Origin: Rhizobium sp. BK376
GTDB lineage: Bacteria; Pseudomonadota; Alphaproteobacteria; Rhizobiales; Rhizobiaceae
Reading direction: 5' to 3'
Assembly (NCBI RefSeq): GCF_004341625.1
Contig: NZ_SLZG01000031.1
Location: 1-47,307, forward strand
DNA: 47,307 nt
This document shows, in pieces, positions 43,016-47,307 of this stretch. The notes under the pieces are model-generated. The model saw only the letters and a list, made by a program, of their open reading frames with translations, ran no database searches and was not told the DNA's origin. Every line of letters begins with the position of its first letter. Position 1 is the first letter of the stretch. Position numbers and translations under genes: made by a program.

Positions 43016-43852
43016 ATGTGTATCAATGTCGTAATTGTGAACTACAAGACACCACAGCTCACCCAGAAGTGCGTGGCGTCCCTTCTTGAGCACGGTGTTT
43101 GTGATGCGCGCTCGATCGTGGTTGTCGACAACTTCTCTCAGGATGCATCAGAAGCGATTATCAGGGGGGCTTTTCCTGACATTACCTTTATCGCGCTGAA
43201 ATCCAACCGGGGCTATAGCGCGGGAGTTAATGCTGGGGTAGACCGATGTGTGCATCAGTATGTTGTTGTCTTGAATCCGGATACATATTTCTACGATAAT
43301 CCAATACCCCAGGTTATCGACTACTTGAATAAACACGAACGCGTCGGTCTCGTAGGACTGGACTTGCTCAATCCCGATTTGACAAGGCAATACCCTTCAC
43401 GTCGCTTCTACACTATATCTGACATTCTCATTCGGAGGTCACCCACTCTTGCGAGAATGTATCCCGAAATCCTGCGCAAGCATTTGATGACAGATTTCTG
43501 GGAAAATTCTCACGCCTTCGAGGCCGACTGGGTTATGGGAACAGGAATGGTGATCCGCAAGGCCTCATTTGAGCACATCGGCAAGATGGACGAAGGATAC
43601 TTCCTTTATATGGAAGATGTGGACCTTTGTGCTAGGCTCTGGGCATCCGGCTACGCGGTTGTCTGCATACCAGGTGCGGCTATCGTGCATGACCATCAGC
43701 GCTCAAGCGCGCGCAGCATGTTCGGAAAATCCGCTAGAATGCATTTTAAGAGCCTAATTCGCTACTATCGAAAATTTCCGTTGCCGCTCTTCGCAACGCC
43801 AAGTATTTCCAAAATGAAATCCAAATTTATAAAATCGCCATTGTCAGTATAA
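43016..43852 (+). CDS. GT2 glycosyltransferase
   Basis: A 278-residue GT2 enzyme, WcaE/rhamnosyltransferase-like: INVVIVNYKTPQLTQKCVAS, SIVVVDNFSQDASEAI, KSNRGYSAGVNAGVDRC and VVLNPDTYFYDNP (about residues 90-102) in place of the DxD motif, as is usual for this subgroup. WVMGTGMVIRKASFEHIG and YFLYMEDVDLCARLWASGY supply the acceptor and base region. The acceptor is unknown. About 150 bases separate it from the beta-helix gene. The gene is AT-rich like its neighbours. Confidence 0.82.
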   Translation: MCINVVIVNYKTPQLTQKCVASLLEHGVCDARSIVVVDNFSQDASEAIIRGAFPDITFIALKSNRGYSAGVNAGVDRCVHQYVVVLNPDTYFYDNPIPQVIDYLNKHERVGLVGLDLLNPDLTRQYPSRRFYTISDILIRRSPTLARMYPEILRKHLMTDFWENSHAFEADWVMGTGMVIRKASFEHIGKMDEGYFLYMEDVDLCARLWASGYAVVCIPGAAIVHDHQRSSARSMFGKSARMHFKSLIRYYRKFPLPLFATPSISKMKSKFIKSPLSV

Positions 43853-44383
43853 ACGGTGTCGTGGCGACAAAACACGAGAGATACGAAACTGATGAGTTTG
43901 CGGCGGTATGCATTGGGGGTATATTGGCTTATTCGGTGTCTATAACCAAGTAGAATTACGAATTATTTCCGTCGCATGTCCATATTAGGCGCGTTGCGCG
44001 GTTTTTAAACAGAGTGTAACGGGAAGTTCCGGAAGCGTTTTCGGGGTTATATTCAGAGGCCGCCAGCGCCGGCGTGGAAAATTGTGTTCCGTCGGCCTTA
44101 GCGGGAGGCGCCCGACACAGCTGTCTGAAAAAGATTATTTCGTGGTTCCGGATGACATGTTCCCGTATTTGCTTCTGGCCTCAGATATGCTTAGAGTGAT
44201 CGTAATGCTGGATTATTGGAGTTTTCGGCATCTTGTTTATGAATATACGTCGAAAGCGGAACTCTATTACCCGATATCGATTTATTAAATCCGGCGAGGA
44301 ATCTTTGGAGAATGTGACGAGAAGCTCTCCGAATAGTACTAGCAGGACTATTGTTGGCCAACGCAGCATAATCGAGGTTAAAT
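43853..44383. other. Intergenic stretch between two transferase genes
   Basis: About 530 bases without a credible gene; short frames lack start sites and family features. A small stem TGTCG-TGG-CGACA (43857-43869) lies just after the preceding stop. GAGG followed by seven bases and TTG at the right end is the start signal of the next gene. A promoter for the two GT4 genes probably lies here. Confidence 0.4.
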
Positions 44384-45391
44384 TTGAGTCGAATTATTCT
44401 GACAGATCCGAGATGGCCAAGCAATACCGGCATCGGCCAGGTTTACACGGAGCATCTGAAACGGAAGCCCTCAGAAATCGCGTACTCAGAGCTGTCGATA
44501 AAAGGCTCTGTTGCAGACCCTCTGGCCCCTTGGCACATAGGAAACAGCATCAATAAATTTCGTGGTCAGGACGTTGTGTTCTGGAACCCCGGATTTGTTC
44601 CCCCGGTTCGAGCGATCGGTAAATGCGTTGTCACAGTGCACGATCTGTCGCATCTCCATCACTACGGAAGACTGAAGAAATTGTACTATGAAGAAATCCT
44701 AAAGCGGCTTTATCCACATTGTGCTTCCATCATCTGCGTGTCCCGGACAGCTCGCGACGAATTTGTCGAATGGTCCGGTGTCGATGAACGCAAAGTAAAT
44801 GTCATCTACAATGGAGTCGATGCTCGCTTTAGTCCCAATGGAAGTCGGCTGGCCGACGCCCCACCGTACGTACTTTATCCTGGGAATCATCGAAACTATA
44901 AAAATCTTGGTCGGTTAGTGGCTGCATATGGCAAATCACGTTTGCCAGCTCTCGGCGTTGAATTATGGTTGACTGGATCCTCCAATGTCGACCTTACCTC
45001 AATTGCTGCTACATATAACGCGTCGGAAAAATTGCGCTTTCTGGGGCGCGTTCCGGACGAGTCGATGCCCGAGTTATATAGGAGCGCTTATGCGGTAGCT
45101 TTTGTTTCCTTGTATGAGGGATTTGGCCTGCCGTTGCTTGAAGGCATGGCATCGAACGTGCCAGTTCTAACGTCGAATCTATCCTGCATGCCGGAAATTG
45201 CCAACGGCGCTGCGCTACTCGTGAATCCGCTCAACGAGGACGAGATCGCAGATGGATTGAATAGAATCGTGCACGATGAAGCGCTTAGACGTCGTTTAAT
45301 TATTGCAGGGGCAATTAGAGCTGAGGAAATGAGCTGGGACCGATCTTCTTTACAGCTCTGGGAACTCTTATCAGGTGTTGACGCTGAGTGA
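44384..45391 (+). CDS. GT4 glycosyltransferase
   Basis: A 335-residue GT-B enzyme of family 4. An N-terminal domain (RWPSNTGIGQVYTEHL, then CVVTVHDLSHLHHYGR) precedes the C-terminal donor domain with VNVIYNGVDARFSPNGS, PPYVLYPGNHRNYKNL, ELYRSAYAVAFVSLYEGFG and LPLLEGMASNVPVLTSN. The E-G-F-G-L-P-x-L-E string is the diagnostic GT4 nucleotide-sugar motif. The start is TTG 44384, supported by GAGG seven bases upstream. Donor and acceptor are unknown; it is AT-rich and precedes a second GT4 by 45 bases, so the two are likely co-transcribed. Confidence 0.85.
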   Translation: MSRIILTDPRWPSNTGIGQVYTEHLKRKPSEIAYSELSIKGSVADPLAPWHIGNSINKFRGQDVVFWNPGFVPPVRAIGKCVVTVHDLSHLHHYGRLKKLYYEEILKRLYPHCASIICVSRTARDEFVEWSGVDERKVNVIYNGVDARFSPNGSRLADAPPYVLYPGNHRNYKNLGRLVAAYGKSRLPALGVELWLTGSSNVDLTSIAATYNASEKLRFLGRVPDESMPELYRSAYAVAFVSLYEGFGLPLLEGMASNVPVLTSNLSCMPEIANGAALLVNPLNEDEIADGLNRIVHDEALRRRLIIAGAIRAEEMSWDRSSLQLWELLSGVDAE

Positions 45392-45436
45392 ACTCAGACC
45401 AAGCTCAAATTATGCATAACATACCTGGATTTAAAG

Positions 45437-46654
45437 ATGCGGATTCTTACTATTGTTTCTATCTTCTTCCCACACACTTTCGGCGGCGCTGAGGTTTCGT
45501 CGCTTAATTCTGTTCGATGGTTACGCGATCAAGGACACGTAGTTTCTGTTGTGACGGCATGCGCCGCCGAAGAAGAGGAGTTATTTGGGGAGGTTATAGA
45601 CGGGATAACAATATATCGTATGAGGTTTCCTCGTCCACATACGCTCAACAAGCAAAGCGCGGCAAATAAAATTAGAAAAGTTCAATGGCAGTTACAAGAT
45701 CACCTCGATCCCAGAAATAAAATCAACATGGCCCGCGCGCTCGACCATTTCAAGCCTGACATTGTTTTTGCGCGTGTTGTGCCGGGAATTGGTTATAACT
45801 GTTTCGATGAGATTTCTTCCAGAGATATTCCCAGTATCGTCTTTATTCATGATTTTAACATGATTTGCGCGCGATCCGATATGTATCGCGACGGGAAGAG
45901 CTGTGAAAGGCTTTGCATGCCTTGCAGGGTTGTGGGCGGCTTTCGTCAAAGAAAAATCTCAAGCGTGAAGCGACTTAGTCTGTGTGCCCCGTCGCAGTAC
46001 GCTTTAGACACTGTAGTCCAATTTTCGTCTCATAATTTTCCAAGCCGCAAGTCGATAATGAATGCTAATAAGTATCCGACGCCAACGGTCTCACGAACTT
46101 CAAGTAACGTTTTGCGGATTTTGTATGTAGGACGCATGCATCGAACGAAGGGCGTTGATACTCTATTGAAAGCTGTTTCTACACTTCACTCCAAGTATGA
46201 TGTCCATCTGACCTTACTCGGCGAAGGACCGGAAGAGGGTATCTATCGGGACCAGTATGGTGGCTTCGCGTGGTGTAGCTTTAAGGGAAAGGTGACACAG
46301 CAGGAGGTGGCGGATTCTATGGTCGGTAGTGATGTGCTCTGCATACCATCCGAATGGCGAGAAAACTCCCCCGGCGTTGTTATTCATGCGATCACTCTCG
46401 GCCTGCCTGTAATTGGTTCAAAGACAGGAGGAATTCCTGAGTACGTCAAAGATGGATATAATGGACTTCTGTACCCACCCGGCGATGTTGAAGCATTGGT
46501 AGAGGCGCTAGGTAAAGTAATTTCAGAGTTAGGCCTTCTAGATCGGTTTCGGGAAAACGCTGAAAAGATGAGCAGTCGATTTCAACAAGACGCAATTGGA
46601 CAAGAGATAATAGATTTGGCAATTTCGACAATCAAACTGCAGCAACCAACCTAA
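45437..46654 (+). CDS. GT4 glycosyltransferase
   Basis: A 405-residue GT-B enzyme. The N-terminal GT4 acceptor domain has TIVSIFFPHTFGGAEVSSL and FVFIHDFN-like sequence IPSIVFIHDFNMICAR, followed by a Cys-rich stretch (ERLCMPCRV). The C-terminal domain has VLRILYVGRMHRTKGVDTL, LTLLGEGPEEG, VLCIPSEWRENSPGVVIHA and GSKTGGIPEYVKDGYNGLLY, the donor-binding GT4 signature. No signal or membrane helix is present. It is the last gene of the AT-rich module; the ribosome-binding site is weak. Confidence 0.85.
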   Translation: MRILTIVSIFFPHTFGGAEVSSLNSVRWLRDQGHVVSVVTACAAEEEELFGEVIDGITIYRMRFPRPHTLNKQSAANKIRKVQWQLQDHLDPRNKINMARALDHFKPDIVFARVVPGIGYNCFDEISSRDIPSIVFIHDFNMICARSDMYRDGKSCERLCMPCRVVGGFRQRKISSVKRLSLCAPSQYALDTVVQFSSHNFPSRKSIMNANKYPTPTVSRTSSNVLRILYVGRMHRTKGVDTLLKAVSTLHSKYDVHLTLLGEGPEEGIYRDQYGGFAWCSFKGKVTQQEVADSMVGSDVLCIPSEWRENSPGVVIHAITLGLPVIGSKTGGIPEYVKDGYNGLLYPPGDVEALVEALGKVISELGLLDRFRENAEKMSSRFQQDAIGQEIIDLAISTIKLQQPT

Positions 46655-47164
46655 TGTCCTTCGCTGCCTATTTCCGCTGAAAAATGGCCCTGGTGCGCGG
46701 TTACTGAAGCGAAACTCCTAAAGGTCGTGCCGCTTGATCGGGCCCCGGAAGGTCCGGTTTGTGTGTCCGTACATCCGTTGCTTGACCGTTTGATGGTCAC
46801 CGCAGGGCAGCAAAGCGCCCAGATTGTCCCGCTAGGCCGTGGCAGTTCAAACACGCTCTGGAGGAAATCGCATACCGTCCGCTGACTTGCAGTGCGGCGA
46901 TGAAGTCCGCGATGAGGTGATCTATTTTGCCGGCGTTGGCGGTCTGGCCGACGGGCCGACGTGGGTCGGCAGGCTGCCGCCTGTCGGCGGGGCCCGACCG
47001 CCATGACTGAGTCTTTGATACTTTACTTTGGCACTGCGACGCCGTCGGGAGACGGCATCCACTCCGTTACGTCTCATTGAAAGCAACAGTTAGCAGGTCT
47101 GGCTAGAGGAGAACTGCCGGCTCTAGTTTTCCAGCAATCAGTATATCTAGGTTTGCGAGTGTGA
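46655..47164. other. Intergenic region with possible transposase scrap
   Basis: About 510 bases, GC-rich again. On the reverse strand around 46710-46800 a frame reads HQTVKQRMYGHTNRTF, resembling the KRxMYGRA end of ISL3-like transposases, but it is short and interrupted. A perfect stem GCCGTC-GGGA-GACGGC lies at 47041-47056. Nothing here supports an intact gene. Confidence 0.3.
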
Positions 47165-47307
47165 TCACGCTTCGTGGTAGTATGACGTGTATCGCGAGTA
47201 ATAGTATTCACCTGAGCCATAGGTCCGGTACAGCTTCATCTTTTCGGTATCGACCTTGTTGAGGATGATACCAGCACATTTGTCGACGAGATCCGGCTCG
47301 GTCAAAA
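47165..47307 (-). CDS. Second co-polymerase/tyrosine kinase, C-terminal end (partial)
   Basis: A reverse-strand frame enters from the right edge and ends at TGA 47165-47167. It encodes 46 residues: DLVDKCAGIILNKVDTEKMK, then YRTYGSGEYYYSR and YTSYYHEA. GIILNKVD is the strand near the end of Wzc/ExoP kinase domains, and the tail holds eight tyrosines in 21 residues, typical of the autophosphorylated end. It is distinct from the exoP tail at 25.9 kb. It implies a second polysaccharide export system continuing to the right. Confidence 0.8.
   Translation of the reverse strand, partial: LTEPDLVDKCAGIILNKVDTEKMKLYRTYGSGEYYYSRYTSYYHEA

Noticed and set aside
43900..43920. GGCGGTATGC resembling the ops/JUMPstart element of enteric polysaccharide operons
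   Set aside because: It differs from the ops consensus, and I know of no RfaH-type control of this kind in rhizobia, so the match is probably chance.
44082..44288. A 68-codon forward frame between two transferase genes
   Set aside because: No start signal and no family features; codon pattern does not resemble neighbouring genes.
46651..47004. A 117-codon reverse frame rich in Arg, Pro and Ser
   Set aside because: The Arg/Pro/Ser-rich composition is typical of a shadow frame in GC-rich DNA; only a short transposase-like scrap in another frame is worth noting.
1..47307. CRISPR arrays, rRNA or tRNA genes
   Set aside because: No regularly spaced direct repeats and no tRNA- or rRNA-like sequence were seen on either strand.

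Overview
The window looks like an alphaproteobacterium of the family Rhizobiaceae, most likely a Rhizobium. Its core is a GC-rich gene set that matches, member by member, the succinoglycan (exo) genes of Sinorhizobium and Agrobacterium. It also has an ExoX/SyrA-type regulator and an intergenic palindrome (14568-14617) of a kind I associate with Rhizobium chromosomes. Species cannot be assigned from the sequence alone.

Layout. (1) 1-5.6 kb is an accessory region. It holds an IS5-type transposase remnant, a broken HNH endonuclease gene fused at one end to a membrane-protein scrap, an intact AbiE-type abortive-infection toxin-antitoxin pair with inverted-repeat operators, a DUF2188 protein, a short antitoxin-like peptide and a hypothetical gene broken at a G9 tract. 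(2) 5.6-12.7 kb is a sugar ABC importer (binding protein, two half-ATPases, two permeases), a divergent beta-propeller lactonase and a convergent NAD-dependent epimerase. This looks like uptake and catabolism of an unidentified sugar. (3) 13.1-31.3 kb is the exo core: exoX, exoU, exoV and exoW (reverse strand), exoK, exoL, exoA, exoM, exoO, exoN, exoP, an exoT-like flippase, an extra glycosyltransferase, an acyltransferase and an exoQ-like polymerase (reverse). (4) 31.6-34.2 kb is AT-richer: a GT2 transferase, a dead IS3-type transposase and an ExoZ-like acyltransferase. (5) 34.4-37.9 kb is a complete dTDP-L-rhamnose operon, rfbCBDA, on the reverse strand. (6) 38.4-46.7 kb is a visibly AT-rich module: a rhamnosyltransferase-like GT2, a second flippase, a probably Tat-exported tandem beta-helix protein, another GT2 and two GT4 transferases. 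(7) At the right edge the tyrosine-rich tail of a second polysaccharide co-polymerase/tyrosine kinase enters on the reverse strand.

How it fits together. The exo core encodes all the sugar transferases known for the succinoglycan octasaccharide after the priming galactose (ExoA, L, M, O, U, W), the pyruvyltransferase (ExoV), UDP-glucose supply (ExoN), flippase, co-polymerase and polymerase, plus the trimming glycanase ExoK. The priming pair ExoY/ExoF and UDP-galactose epimerase ExoB are not in the window. The rhamnose operon and the AT-rich module carry their own flippase, transferases and a second co-polymerase tail. The simplest reading is therefore two polysaccharides encoded side by side: a conserved succinoglycan-like one, and a rhamnose-containing one acquired by transfer. 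No clearly new class of system is visible. The most unusual points are the split RbsA-type ATPase, the two G9 tracts (one breaking a gene, one inside the second flippase gene), the small reading frame coupled to exoK, and the secreted double beta-helix protein among the transferases.
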